From NCBI GenBank assembly GCA_011032825.1, contig JAADJZ010000013.1:1218610-1282609 (forward strand): DNA of 64,000 nt. The letters are read 5' to 3'. The position numbers were made by a program, and so were the translations under genes. The stretch's first letter is position 1. The number at the start of each line of letters is the position of its first letter. Below, piece after piece: positions 52,849 through 64,000 of the stretch. Below the pieces are notes generated by a model. That model was not told the DNA's origin and did not search any database. It was given only the letters and a program-made list of their open reading frames with translations. Source of the DNA: Massariosphaeria phaeospora. Taxonomy: Eukaryota > Ascomycota > Dothideomycetes > Pleosporales.

Positions 52849-54726
52849 TTAATTATATTTACGCGGAAGTTTGATTGTGCGGCCGCGGAAGTTGACTTTA
52901 GGTAGAGCAGCTGGTGCAGCTTCTAAGGACGCTGCGACAGCTGCAGAACCGCCACCGCGTCTCTAGCGCTTGGGCTTTGATAGAAGCACTCTTGAGGCTT
53001 TGCGCTTGCCTGTTTGGGCAGTTGTAGAGGCTTTTTTAGTGTTTTGAGCTGCGATTCGAGCAGCGCGCGCGGCCTCTTTGCCAGCCTTCTCTATAGCACG
53101 CACTGCCTTGGCTTCCTCTCTCGCCACACGCTTCTTCTCTGCTTCTTTCTCTTTAAGTAGCTTAGCAGCAGCTTGAAGCTCCTTCTTGTTCGCCTTTGCA
53201 AGCTGCTCCTTATGCTCTTCTTGTTGTTTCACCCTCTCTCGTGCACGTGCCTCTCTAATCTTGCGCGGAAACTAGAAGACAGCGCCACCGTGGTACTCCT
53301 GGCGCTGCTGCAAGTCGAGACGTTTGCCGCGCTTCTTGTGCTTCTTCTTAGTCGTAAGCGCCTCTCTCAGGCCGTTATTCTCGTAGTGTAGCAGCTCGTT
53401 TTGAACTGAGAGTAAGTAAAGCGTCTAGGAGAGCGTCTTTGACTCCTCTGCGGCAGTATCCCTTACTGCAGAGCGTACCAGACGATTCATCTAACGCCAG
53501 TCGCTCTCTTTGAGCGCTAAGGGACCTGCTTCACTTTCTTCCTGCTCTCTGCTCTCTGCTCTGTCGAATCGTTTGAGTATAGCCTCTAGCTCTATAGGCC
53601 ATATGCCAGTAGCTTTAAAGGACTTAAGAATTGTTTCTGTCTTAAAGGAGGACACCCACGCTCTCTAGAACAGTAGGAAGAAGTCTTTTTTCAAGACAGC
53701 AATAAGCCCTTGGCTCCTCTAGAGGTAGGTAGAGAGCTGCGCGAAGTAAGAGCTAGAGAGAGGTTTGAAGCAAACCACATCGAGTGGCTGAAGCGTGTGA
53801 GTAGAGTAAAGAAGAAACACTGCTAAGAGTATGCGATAGGAGTCGCAGTAGTCGATAAAATCCCAGGTAAAGTAACTGCCATGGCCGTCAAGTATAAAGA
53901 GACGCTAGTTTCTCCTACGACGCGCTTTCTGCTTCGTACAGCGATCAAATACCTGCTCTAGCTATGCCAAACTAATGTCGTTATTCGTCCATCCAGATAG
54001 AGATGAAGCCACGAAGACGTCGTGTTTCCTAGCTTCAATAGCGGCCACCTATGAGGCCTGCAGTGAGCTGTTCGCCGACTGGTAGATAATGCCAGGCGGC
54101 AGAGCACTCCCATTAGCGCAGACGGCCGCGAGGAGAGTAATCCACTTACGAGAGCTATCTTGGAGAGCCGCAGTTACTTCCTTTTGCTCCCACATCCAAC
54201 GGCTGAACACTCGTTTCAAGCGGCTGAGTACACCGATCATGAAGCCCTTCTCATCCATATTGTACATGTGACGCGGCTCTAAGCTATACTAAGTAATCTT
54301 TAAATGCAGCAGCTCGAAGTACGCCTTATACTTCTCTTTAGAGTCAGCTTTGTGGCGTGTAGCGTCCATCCCAGTGGTGTATTTAGAGATAAGATGCTCA
54401 TGGTTTCGGCTTAAGAAGCGCGTAACCCAGGCATCCGACGCGCTCTCGTAAGCGATCTCAGTGGCGAAATTTCGTAGCATCTCCCTCGTAGGTAGTAGCC
54501 CTCGCTTTGTTAAGCCTCTAATATACTCTATAAGCTCAGACTCTTGTTGCGGGCTGAGTAGTTGTTGATCGCGATCTTTAACCTCCCGTAGGCGCTGACG
54601 ACCTTAGTGTCTTCGGCTTAGCGTAGCATGCGATACACCAAACTGGCGAGCAATTGCGCGGTATGTAAAATGTTCTCCTGGTTCTAGCAATTCGATTGCT
54701 GCAACTGCGTCATCGATTGGTGCCAT
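52849..54726 (-). pseudogene. pogo-family transposase, TAG-interrupted
   Basis: One frame from ATG 54726 to TAA 52849 (626 codons, no net frameshift). HTH (IDDAVAAIELLEPGEHFTYR, FGVSHATLSRRH), CENP-B-like HTH (ESELIEYIRGLTKRGLLPTR) and the DDE region with all three acidic positions kept: DEKGF (near 54240), DGHGSY (near 53885) and LQPLDVV (near 53785). The C-terminal coiled-coil tail is rich in Lys/Ala/Glu. Stops are TAG at former Trp/Gln sites; one lies in the codon where element 1 keeps Trp (FFPLFW), while the WVTRF Trp lost in elements 1 and 2 is intact here. This cross-comparison shows the ancestral residues and the RIP origin of the stops. Confidence 0.88.
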
Positions 54727-54778
54727 AGTGGTGGAGTTAAGACGCGTCAAAGTTGGTGGCTTGTCTGGTGTTTTGGTG

Positions 54779-54826
54779 TTCGTGGATCGCTGCGCGACGT
54801 GGGTCGCTGCGCGCACGGGCACGGTA
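54779..54826 (-). repeat. right terminal inverted repeat of element 5
   Basis: Ends GCGCGCACGGGCACGG followed by TA. Confidence 0.92.
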
Positions 54827-54828
54827 AT

Positions 54829-55021
54829 GTTACGCGACTGTAACACAAACAACAAACGCAGTTCGCGCAAGCAGCGTGTTTGCACTGCAAAGGCAAGAAA
54901 TAGATAGATTTGTAGCTAGTAGATAATACAAGCAGCATTTACACGACGCGCGATCTGCAACGCGCAACCTGCACCTGTTGCGAGATCTATCAACCTGTGT
55001 CTGTCAACGCGCATCCACGCC
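54829..55021. other. upstream flank of the helicase pseudogene
   Basis: 190 bp with no frame; ends in GCCATGG around 55022. Confidence 0.4.
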
Positions 55022-58000
55022 ATGGCAGAGACAGACGTTGAGCTGCAGTATTTTGAGCATCTCGCAGCGTACTCTATAGCTATCTGCAAAGAGTGCAGGC
55101 ATAGCGTGCTACCTAGACATATCAAAAGTCACCTGCAACGCGCGCATAAGGTTAAGCAGAAGCAAGCTAAAGATATAGCAAAGAGAGTGCGCAGCTGGCT
55201 AGGGCTAGTGGAGTATGCCAGCGAGATTCGGGTGCCTAGCTAGGTCGTCGCGCCGCTCAGCCAATTGCCGGTATATCCAGACAGGTTATTATGCTAGCTA
55301 GACGCAGCCCGTTGTTACAAGGTGCTAAGGAGCGTTAAGGCAATAAAGAATCATTGGCGAGAGGTGCACGATTGGTTAGTAAGAAGCAAAGGCGGCTATC
55401 TTAGTCTGGCAGCGCAGAAAGAGATACAGCTACGCGTCGACGAGGGCTGCCGACGCGTACACTGCCAGCGGCTGCTCGTCCAAGGCCTAGGATCGCAGTA
55501 CTTCGAGGTGCAGCCGCCCAACGACGACGACCTAGGAGTAGTACCTATCGACGGCGAGGCAGCGTGGGCGCGCGTAGGCGAGGCAATGGCTAAGGCGTGG
55601 GAGAGAGTAGAGAAGCGAGCAATCAGCACTATCCAAGCGGGCGAGCGCGATGAGGTCAACCCGTGGGTAGATCGGACGCAGTGGCTGCCGTACCTGGTAG
55701 GCATAGAGCGAGCGGATCTGCTGGCGTGTATCAAGGAGCCAGTAGCTGAGCCGGATCCGAGGAGCGACAACGAGGCCGAGCCGGTGGAGGCAGCGATCTG
55801 GGCGGCCATGGACGGGCTTATGCGCTTTAGCTAGGCGTTAGTGATTGAGCGCGTCGGCGTGTTCGTGCGGCTAGAGGCAATTCGTACTGAAAAGCACTAG
55901 ACGCGGTACCAGCCGCTGCAGCCGTATATAGACAAGGAGGCGATTGTCAAGCACACGCGGCCGTGGCAGCAGGTGTTGATGTTTTTCGCGCGCACACAGA
56001 AGGAGCACGCATGGAAGAGCTCGCAGTACCGGTTCAAGCGGCAGCAGCGCGAGGCATAGGAGACGTTGGTCTACGAAGCAGAAAGAGTAGCAGGAGGAGA
56101 AGCAGAAGAGAGAGAAAACGAAGCAGACAAGCAGATAGACAAGGAAGCAGACAATAAGCTAGAAACAAACAAAGAAATAGAGGTTGACGAGACAGATTAG
56201 GCGACAAAGGCAGCACTCGATTAAAGCGCCGCAAGCGCCAAGCTAGAGAAGTTATCTAGAATCTAGAAAGCGTGTTTGGATTTTTGCATTGCGTTGCTAG
56301 ACTACTGCATTACTCGCCGAGAGTACGACAGCTCGTTGGTGTGCGCGCTAGCAGTGCTAGGCGTTAAAGAAAAAAGCTAGAAAAAGCTAAAACAGTATCC
56401 GCCGATCTTGTTGGTTGTAATTAAAACAGCACGGTTTATAGTAGTGCAGCAGAAGCTAGAGCTGTTAGGTGCGAATCTAGCAAATTCGCAGAATAGTAAC
56501 GAGAAAATAGACGATTTTGACGACAGCGCGTACGAGAGCAGCTCTAGCGCTAGCCTACGCTGCTGCTTAAAAAGTTGTTTGCAGCTTGTACAGCAGATAA
56601 TAGACTAGTTTATAGTGCGCGGCAGCTACGGGCTAATGCAGTAGATGCTAGACTTGCAAACGTACGAGCTAAAAATCTATTACAACACTATAGCGCGCGA
56701 GCACGTAGAGTAAACTAGCAATAAGCTGCTATACAAAGAGCTGCACTTTAGCATAACCTAGTTTCGCGGCATAGTCTACGGGCTAGCGAGCGAAAGCTAG
56801 CAGCTGTTAACAAAAGAGCTGTTGTTTAGCAAAGCTACGCTCGTACTCGCTGTGCTATGAAAAAGCATGCGCAATAACTCAACTAACGAGTAGCTAGAAT
56901 AGAACTTTTTAAAAAACTAGCGCACACAAATGCTCGTTGACGGCGAGTAGTAGCTATTTAAGTAGGTAAAGTAGAAAGCTAGCATTCGTAGCTAGTTTAT
57001 AAAGCTTAGAAGCTAGTTAGGAGTAAACTAGCAGGCAGTAGAGCAGTACATAAATCGAGTAGTTGAGTTTTGCAAAAAGCTAGCGGTATTAATGCATATT
57101 AGCGGCGGGCAGCTAGCGCAAGAGCTAGAAATATTAAGCGTGCAGCATAGCAACACAGTGCAAAGTAGCTATTGCAACGTATTTATTAAGAATAGCATAG
57201 TAGTGTTCGTAACGTAGTACTACAAGGGCTACAACGTTAGCAGCAACGTTAAGATTATCTACTAGTATTTGCTACGTAAAGTAAGCGAGCTAGTAGTGTA
57301 GTATATGTAGCTAGTGCTGCCGTTCTAGCAGCAGCTTAAAGCGTTAGTGTAAAAAAAAAAAGCAGTAGCGTTTTACATGTAGCTAGCTAACTTTAGCAGC
57401 TGCAAGTAAACAATAGATTAACTTCGCAAAGCGTTAAAGCGCGAGAGCTGAATTGCTATAAGCTAAAAATAAACGTTTGCCGAGTACCGCGAGATAGCAA
57501 TTAGCATTAGCTAGCGATATTTGCGTAGATTTACCGCGTTCTAGGCCAAAAAAAAAAAAGAGAAAAAAAGAAACGAAAATACGGTAGAAGCGTTTATTGC
57601 TAACGAGCAAGCGAGCTATACGTCGCACGTCGCTAGGCTAGTATACGCGCAAAAGATTATAGAGCAAACTAGCGCCGTAGCTAACAAGCAGCAGCAATTC
57701 CGAGCATCTAGCACCAATTAGCATCAATTTTTGAGCTTCTAGCTAGACGTTAACTAGAGCGAAAAGAGCAGAAAGCAGAAGCGAGCGCCGTTTAAGAGCG
57801 AAGCAAACGAAGCAAGAATCGATTAATAGCAGCAGCTAAAGAAAATAGACAGCAGCAAGTAGCTTAAGTAGATAATAAGCAACGAGGCCAAGTTCCGTAG
57901 CGTGCAAAAAGAAGCTATTAACGCTATTATAGCAAGCGAAAGCCTTGTCGTAGCCGTAATGCCTACTAGCGAAAGCAAAAGCTTGTTGTTTATGTTGCTA

Positions 58001-58446
58001 GCGTTTGCAAAGCAAAGCAGCACTACTGTCGTTGTTGTACTGTTAATCGCGTTACGCAGCGATATAAAGCGGCGATGCTAGAAGCTAGAAATATCGTGTG
58101 TAGAGTAAAAGAGCTGCTACTTGCTCAACGCTGCTGCCGTAGTGTTAGTAACGCCTAAGTTAGCAGTAGAGAAAGCGTTTACTACGTTTTTAAACTAGCT
58201 TTAAGCAACGCAGCAGCTAGATTAGATTGTTATTAACAAGTGCTATATCGTGTTAAATTAGCAGTACACGTTTTGCAAGCAGATGCAGCAGCTAAGCAGG
58301 CTAGTAGCCGCAGAAACGTAGATAGTTATGTTAACAGCAACGTTGCTGCTAAGTAAAAAAAACGAGTTATTCTAGCGAATGCATCTTGAACGAGATTAGG
58401 TGAAAATGTTTAGAGCGCTAACAGCGCGAACCAACATAGCGTATCG

Positions 58447-58451
58447 CATAG
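58447..58451 (+). repeat. 5-bp target-site duplication, left copy
   Basis: CATAG directly before the 5' LTR; repeated at 63775-63779. Confidence 0.9.
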
Positions 58452-58625
58452 TGTAACTACGTAAGCTAGATTACATAATATTTTATTATAGCAGGCACTG
58501 CTCGTTAGGCAAGTGCACTTACTTCTAAGCTAAAAGCTCTTGTACACCTAGATTACAACACGACAACAAATAGCAATACAAGCGTTAATTCGCAGCACTT
58601 AATTAACACTACTTACCTAGTTATA
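58452..58625 (+). repeat. 5' LTR of the copia element
   Basis: 174 bp, starts TGTAACTACGTAAGC; aligned without indels to 63601-63774. Confidence 0.93.
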
Positions 58626-61600
58626 GTTATAAGCTTAGCTGTTAACTACACACGCTGTATCTGCTACTGCATGCCAACGAGCTGTTAACCGCTGTTAACT
58701 AAGCTACGTTATCGAACTGCTACTTTACTACTAAAAGCCTTAAGCGCATTGTTTCGTACGAGAGTTAATATCTAAGAGCCAATAGAGCCTAATTTAGAAT
58801 AGCTACTACCGAGCTAGATAGACTAATTACGAGAACAACAGTTATACTTAAAAAGCTTGTAAACTAAAAAAAATAGATTTTTCTACGAAAGAATAGCGCG
58901 AACAGGCATCAACTGTAGTTAATAGTTAACTCTAACTTTAATAAAACGGCCTTTAAGAAGCTTAAGAAGCTAGAAGCTGTTGAGCTAGAGTAGTACTATA
59001 ACGAGGTTGAAAAAAACACTAGCGTCGTGCTCAAGGACATAACAACTAAGAAATTCCAACGATACTAGCAAGCGGAGAGAAACTACGATCGAGCACTAGC
59101 TAGATACACGATTAAGAAAAAAGCGTTGAACAACTTTACCTAGGAGATTGGCCGAACGATTAGCTGCCGCTACATACACCTAATACAAAGCAACGAAACC
59201 GCGTACGCTCGCTTAAAAAAGCTAAAGAAACACTTTTGCTTATCAACGGCTAAGAGAGAGCTGCAGCTAATAGCTAAATATCGACAACTACAGAGTTAAC
59301 TACGAAGCAATATTAATAGTTAGCTTAAAAAGTAGTTGCACGTTGTACGAATGTGCGAGGCAGTTTATCTGCTTAACGTTACGTCGCCGCAAGCACAGCG
59401 CAACTTTCTGCTCGCTATTAAGAGCTTCAACAACACCTAGGCAACAACTTAGCAAGCTACGTTGTTTCGAGCTTAGCTAAACGCTTAGCTAATACCAACG
59501 TTAAACGACCTCGTAGCTAAGTTTGCTATGTACTAGCGCTCGACGAAGCTAGTAGCTTTATTGCTAGAATTATTCGCGACACTAGGCATCGATTAGAGCA
59601 ACAATTGTCAACGATTAGATAGCACAGAAACGCGAGATATTAACAAAAGTAAAAACAGAAAGCTTAAATGTTTGTGCGGTTTTAAGCATCGCTTTAAAAA
59701 CTGTTGGTATCTTAAAGCGAAGAGCAAGCTTTAAAGCTAAACGCCGAAGCTTAAGATACAAAAAAAGCTTAGCTAAGCAATAGAAAGCGAGTTGCCGTTT
59801 AGACGAGCTATGAAAGCAGCTCTTAAAGCTAACTTAGGCACAGCAGCTTCGAATACACCGCGTCGATTCAACGATCGAAGCTCAACGATCGAAGATTTTG
59901 ATAGCTATGTGCTGCAGCTTACGATAAGCACAAATTGCACGAACAAGCAAGCAATTAAGCCAAGCCTAATTAATCGATAGATTCTAGACCCTAGATCGAA
60001 CACGCATGTTACTAATACTAGAGCCTACAGCTAGAAAAAGCGAGCTAATAAAAAAAGTAAAGTTGTTAAAGCTAGCAACTAAGAGCTTAAGATACAAGAG
60101 TAGAAAAACGTAGTTCTACTTACTAATACGCTTACGAGCACGAAGCAAATCGAGCTTACCTACGTAGCGTATGTGCTAGGCTTTTTTACCAACGTTGTTA
60201 GCTTTTCTCGCTGTTAATTTGTTAGCATCTATTTCGACTTAAGCAAAGATTGCTTGTACTAACGCAGATAAAACAACGTTATAAGCAAGCTTTAGTACAT
60301 AGGCAGTTACTAGCTAATAGATGCTAATAGCATAAAGTAGCTAAACGCTAGCTTCTTGCTTGCAGCCTTAGCTTATGCCTACACGAAGCTTTCGTACGAG
60401 CTAAGAAAGCTGCTGCAGCTTACGCTTAAAGAAGCTTACATTATATAGAGCTACGCAGGTTAAAAAGCAATCGACTAACTGCTAAAAAGCGTAAACAGTT
60501 TGCAACTAGTAAACAGCAATCTAGCACTAAAGTAAAAGAATTGTAAAATCTGTATACAGTTGAAACTTACAAAGCTAGTTAGCTAAAAGCTACTGCGCGA
60601 GCTTGCTACTCAACTGTTTGAGCGCATTAGTATTAACCTAGTGCAGCTTTTAGAGCGAGGCGAGCATTGCTACAATAGCAACTAATACTTCTTTTACATA
60701 GTTAACTAGCATACAAAGTAGCATAAAAAAAGCTGTATGCTAGACAAGACAAAAGCAACGTTAACACAAGTTTTTAAGCAATTGCTAGCTAAAATTAAAC
60801 GCTAGTTTAATAGCTAAGTTATTATTGTAAGGCTTAACATAGAAACTAGTTACGTCGAGCTACTTAAGATCTGCAAAGACCTTAGCATTGCTATAGAGCC
60901 AAAAGCAACCAAAGCTTAGAATAAAGCAATTAAGCGCGCAAGAAAAGCAATTATTATTCAAGCCAAAGCTATTCGGCTGTATGCTAGCCTACTCAAAGAG
61001 TACGCTAACGAGTACGTTATGTTAGCTATATACCTGCTTAATTAAACGCTAGTTAAAGCAATTAGCTAGAGCTGCCTATACACTAAAGTCAAAGAAATTA
61101 AGCTATTAGTTGCTTACTTTGAGGTAATCGAAGCTAGAGCCTATGTGCTCAATAAAAAGCTGCTACGCGAAGCGAAGCTCAAATCTCAAGCTCTAATTAG
61201 CTACCTAGTAGGCTTTGACTTTACTAACATTTTTCGAGTTTAGTTGCCGAGTATCGAACGAGTAATACGAACCTAAAACGTTGTTTTTGCTTGAAGCAAG
61301 CTTTGTAACAGCTAAAGCTAGTACGCAAAAAAAAACTACATTTAGAAAGCAGCAGAAGTGCTAGATATTAAGAAAACACTTAATTACAGCAATATATTAA
61401 CAGAACAGCTCTTCGCTCCTAAGAACGAAAAGAAGAAAGAAGCTAAGAACTAGATTAAAAATACAATCTATGTTCAACTACGGCTGATTTATTAGCAAAG
61501 CCGTGCTTAAGAGAAAGACGCTAGAGCGTTTATAACTCTAAAGGCAACGCTAGAGTTAAGAAAATTAGCTTAGATTACAAGCTAGCCGCTTACTAATTAG

Positions 61601-63600
61601 TTGATAAAGAATACTAGCTAGAAACGCGGATATGTTCTAGCACTAGAAAAGAAAGAGCTAAACCAAACGTCCAACAACGCTGCACGACGAAAAGAAATTA
61701 GCAGCTAAGTATCAAAGCAGTTTATCGTAGAAAGCAAGCAGAGTTGAAAGCTAGCTAAGTTTAGCACTTATCTAGCAACGTTCGCGGCTTGTATTAACTC
61801 TACAGCACTAGAAAAGCTGCTTAGCAAAGCGCCGAAAATTCGAATCTATTGTAATTAACTGCTTGCTAAGCCAAAGTAATAGAGAAACCTAGATTAGCAT
61901 TTATTTAGAGCTAAATTTAAAAAAGCAAGCTGTAAAGAAATTAACAGCTTTATTTAAAAAAGCTGTTTTAGGCAATTAGCAAAAGCGTTAGAAGTAATAA
62001 ACGCTAAGATACTGCTACTTATGTAGGTATTTACGTACAAGTTTAACAAAAACAAATATCTCTACAAGTTTAAAGCGAGACTAGTAGTAAGAAAAAACTT
62101 GCAGCAGGACTATAGCGACACGTACGCGGCAACGCTAGCTGCAAAAATCTTTCGATGCTTAATTGCTCTAGCAGCTGTTTTTAACTTTAAGCTATATTAG
62201 TACGACGTCCTAAACGCTTTTTTAAATGCTAAACTCAATTAACTTACATACGTGCGATGTCTAGAAGAATACGAAAGTAAGCTAAGTTAGCTGCTTAAGC
62301 TTAAGCGAGCACTATACGAGCTTCGAAATGCACTACGATTATAGTACAAACACTTTACTACTACGCTTAAGAAGCTAGGCCTTTAGCAGGTGCTAAAAGT
62401 ACCTTGCCTATTTAGCAACAATTGCTTAATTGTTTTTTTCTTTATAAACAATATAGTCGTAGCTGTAGCTTTCAAGAACAAGAACGCTTATAGCTAATTT
62501 GATCAAAAGCTGCGAGCTGCATACAACATGCGATTTCTAAAAAAACTAAAATAGTTCCTAGGTATACGCGTAATCCGAGATCGCGGCTAGAGAAAAATCT
62601 AGTTAATGCAAAACAGCTTTATCGAAAAAGTAGCAGCAAAATACAACATTGCTTAAACGAGCAGATACCTAGCAGTACTGCTAGTAAATAGAAATATTAG
62701 CCTAAGTACAAAAGAGCTAGATAAACAGCGCACAAAGCTATACTAGAAGTTGGTAGAATTACTAGCTTACATTTTAACCTACACTTAGCCTAACGTTGCG
62801 CAAGCTTACTTCGAATTATTACGATATCTCTAAAATCTAGGCTAAAAGCATATTAGCGCGGCATATTACGTTTAGAAGTACTTAATTAGCTAGAAGCGCC
62901 TAGCGATTAGTGCTTATAGAAATTAGAGCAGCTGCACGATATACATAGGCTTAAGCTTAGAAAGTGCTAGAACAAAGCTACTATTCTACGGTGCTTCTAA
63001 TGCAGCTTTTGCTAACGACCTGCTAACACAGCGTAGCTTTTAGAAATATCTATTTATGCTGTATAGCATGCCTATTAACTAGAAAGCAACGCTTTAACGT
63101 TTAGTTACGAAATTAACTACTAAGGCAAAGCTGCTTGCTTTGTCAACGGCAGCTAGCAAGCTACAAGCTTGAAACTAACTATTCAAATATATCAAGTTTA
63201 ACCTAGAAATAGTGTCTAAAATCTATTGCAACAACTTGCAAACAGTAGGTGTTGTTACTAAGCACAAGAACAAGCTGTTTACGCGTTTGCGCTATGTAAA
63301 CGTTTACTAACATTAGCTAAAGTAGAAAGTAGCAGCTAAACGAATATTAGTTTAATAAAAGCCTACTAACTTTATGCTAGCTAACGGACTTACCAAGATT
63401 CTAGTGCGCTAAAAGCATGCTAAGTTCGTTTAACAGCTTAGTCTAAAAGAAGTTAAAAGCTGCTCGTTAGAAATCGAAAAGTAAGACAGCTCTAATCTAG
63501 CGAGCTTAACTTACTAGTACTAGGCTAGAACTGTGTAGCATTAGTTATAAAGCATTAGCCAAAGAAATTAGCTTTAGTTAGCACTTTAGCTAAGAAAGTG
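58626..63600 (+). pseudogene. copia Gag-Pol remnant
   Basis: One continuous frame (about 1650 codons, no frameshift seen) in copia order. A Gag zinc-knuckle remnant lies near 59668-59710 (CLCGFKHRFKNCW). The protease site follows near 59985 (LDPRSNTHVTN, where copia has D-S-G-A). The integrase region spans about 60300-61250. Reverse transcriptase includes YVRCLEEYESKL near 62249, RALYELRNALRL and FFFINNIVV at about 62440, in place of the YVDD box. RNase H follows near 62975-63150 (FYGASNAAFANDLL, LLALSTAASKL). All catalytic Asp residues named here are lost and stops are TAG/TAA, as expected from RIP. Gag and Pol being in one frame is normal for copia. Confidence 0.85.
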
Positions 63601-63774
63601 TGTAACTACGTAGGCTAGATTACATAATATTTTATTATAGCAGGCACTGCTCGTTGAGCAAGTGCACTTACTTCTAAGCCAAAAGCTTTTGTATACTTAG
63701 ATTACAACACGATAACAAATAGCAATACAAGCGTTAATCCGTAGCACTTAATTAACACTACTTACTTAGTTACA
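63601..63774 (+). repeat. 3' LTR of the copia element
   Basis: 174 bp, TGTAACTACG...TTACTTAGTTACA, followed by CATAG. Confidence 0.93.
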
Positions 63775-63779
63775 CATAG
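63775..63779 (+). repeat. 5-bp target-site duplication, right copy
   Basis: CATAG directly after the 3' LTR. Confidence 0.9.
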
Positions 63780-63880
63780 TTAAGCTAGGCAAGAAAGCAA
63801 AGAAGTAGAAAGCAAAAGCTATAGTATTAAGAGCTGTAAAGCAAAAGCTGCGCAAGTATAAAACAAGCAAAATTATTTTT

Positions 63881-63915
<35 letters not shown>

Positions 63916-64000
63916 GGTTAGGGTTAGGGTTAGGGTTAGGGTTAGGGTTAGGGTTAGGGTTAGGGTTAGGGTTAGGGGTTAGGGTTAGGGTTTTAGGGGT
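63881..64000 (+). repeat. telomere, (TTAGGG)n
   Basis: About 19-20 units of TTAGGG reading 5' to 3' toward the right edge, so the chromosome end is on the right. Variants with one extra T or G occur near 63892, 63976 and at the last unit. Repeats start directly after an ATTATTTT stretch of the helicase pseudogene. Confidence 0.98.

Larger units (their letters stand above)
52696..54826 (-). mobile_element. pogo/Fot-type DNA transposon, complete ends (element 5)
   Basis: 2131 bp with 48-bp TIRs (52696-52743, 54779-54826; one mismatch), TA at 52694-52695 and 54827-54828. The TIR begins CCGTGCCCGTG and carries GCGCAGCGA(C/T)C twice, at positions 13-23 and 30-40. The transposase is on the minus strand and in the same family as elements 1-3. 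Confidence 0.92.
58452..63774 (+). mobile_element. Ty1/copia LTR retrotransposon inserted in the helicase gene
   Basis: 5323 bp: 174-bp LTRs (58452-58625, 63601-63774), TGTAACTA...TAGTTACA at the 3' LTR ends, and a CATAG duplication on both sides. The interior is one long plus-strand frame with many TAG/TAA stops. LTR divergence is mostly C/T and G/A, so it reflects RIP and cannot be used directly to date insertion. The 5' LTR ends TAGTTATA, the C of the terminal CA converted to T. Confidence 0.93.
55022..63880 (+). pseudogene. telomere-linked RecQ-like helicase, RIP-damaged, split by a retrotransposon and cut by the telomere
   Basis: Segments 55022-58451 and 63780-63880 form one frame. The N-terminus has an OrsD-type C2H2 motif (CKECRHSVLPRHIKSHLQRAH, 55082-55145), then long stretches of recognisable protein (SVKAIKNHWREVHDWL) peppered with TAG codons. 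From about 57899 RecQ helicase motifs appear: Walker A as MPTSESKS (Gly-Gly changed to Glu), VVVVLLIALR (motif Ia), INKCY in place of DECH, and MLTATLLL (motif III). The frame meets the retrotransposon at 58451. After its 3' LTR and second CATAG, the same frame goes on (LRAVKQKLRKYKTSKIIF, the usual lead into motif IV), then telomere repeats start. Motifs V-VI are missing. Family members sit next to telomeres in many fungi. No frameshifts were found. Confidence 0.82.

Noticed and set aside
1..64000. Starship-type giant element (tyrosine recombinase captain) as an explanation of the accessory genes
   Set aside because: I found no DUF3435-like recombinase frame or matching ends; the accessory genes sit between ordinary core genes and pogo elements.
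1..64000. tRNA or rRNA genes
   Set aside because: No stretch with convincing cloverleaf anchors or rRNA-like sequence was seen by eye; a covariance-model scan could still find one.

Overview
This is a chromosome end of a filamentous ascomycete, most likely a Dothideomycete. I cannot name the species. The evidence is: (TTAGGG)n repeats at the right edge; short introns (mostly 46-65 nt) with CTRAY branch sites; a DASH-complex Ask1 gene, which is fungus-specific; a Zn2Cys6 regulator; fungal pogo/Fot-type transposons; and repeat decay by C-to-T change that leaves almost only TAG (some TAA) stops, as expected from RIP.

Left part (1-12 kb): an accessory, gene-poor stretch. It holds a 92-aa two-exon orphan, a 590-aa orphan whose C-terminal part looks like a GIY-YIG nuclease, a pogo-type transposon with perfect ends (4740-6858), a Cys-rich gene whose minisatellite carries a frameshift, and an acidic orphan that runs into three 184-bp tandem repeats.

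Core block (12-28 kb): ordinary conserved genes. These are DASH subunit Ask1, type II phosphatidylinositol 4-kinase Lsb6, a SNF2 helicase with a RING-like insert, an ACS/Dal5-like MFS permease, and a secreted EEP-fold nuclease.

Accessory block (29.6-36.9 kb): eight short intronless genes, most with a TATA box about 60-110 bp upstream. Three in a row (30277, 31113, 31959) are diverged tandem paralogues of a helical family that I do not recognise. A second, heavily decayed pogo element (37182-39321) follows. Next come a secreted ricin-B-like protein, a 2EXR-like protein, and a compact putative aromatic-catabolism cluster: a nine-exon Zn2Cys6 regulator, a one-domain extradiol-dioxygenase-like VOC protein and an FAD aromatic hydroxylase.

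Subtelomere (48.8-64 kb): decayed repeats throughout. A pogo fragment appears to be split by a second, distinct pogo element (49472-51332). Then there is a 476-bp foldback palindrome, another pogo element (52696-54826), and a RIP-damaged telomere-linked RecQ-like helicase gene (55022 to the telomere). A 5.3-kb Ty1/copia retrotransposon with 174-bp LTRs and a CATAG target duplication interrupts that helicase. Removing the insertion lets the helicase frame continue, and it then stops at about motif IV, where telomere repeats begin. This suggests a broken chromosome end healed by telomere addition. I saw no rRNA, tRNA or CRISPR array.
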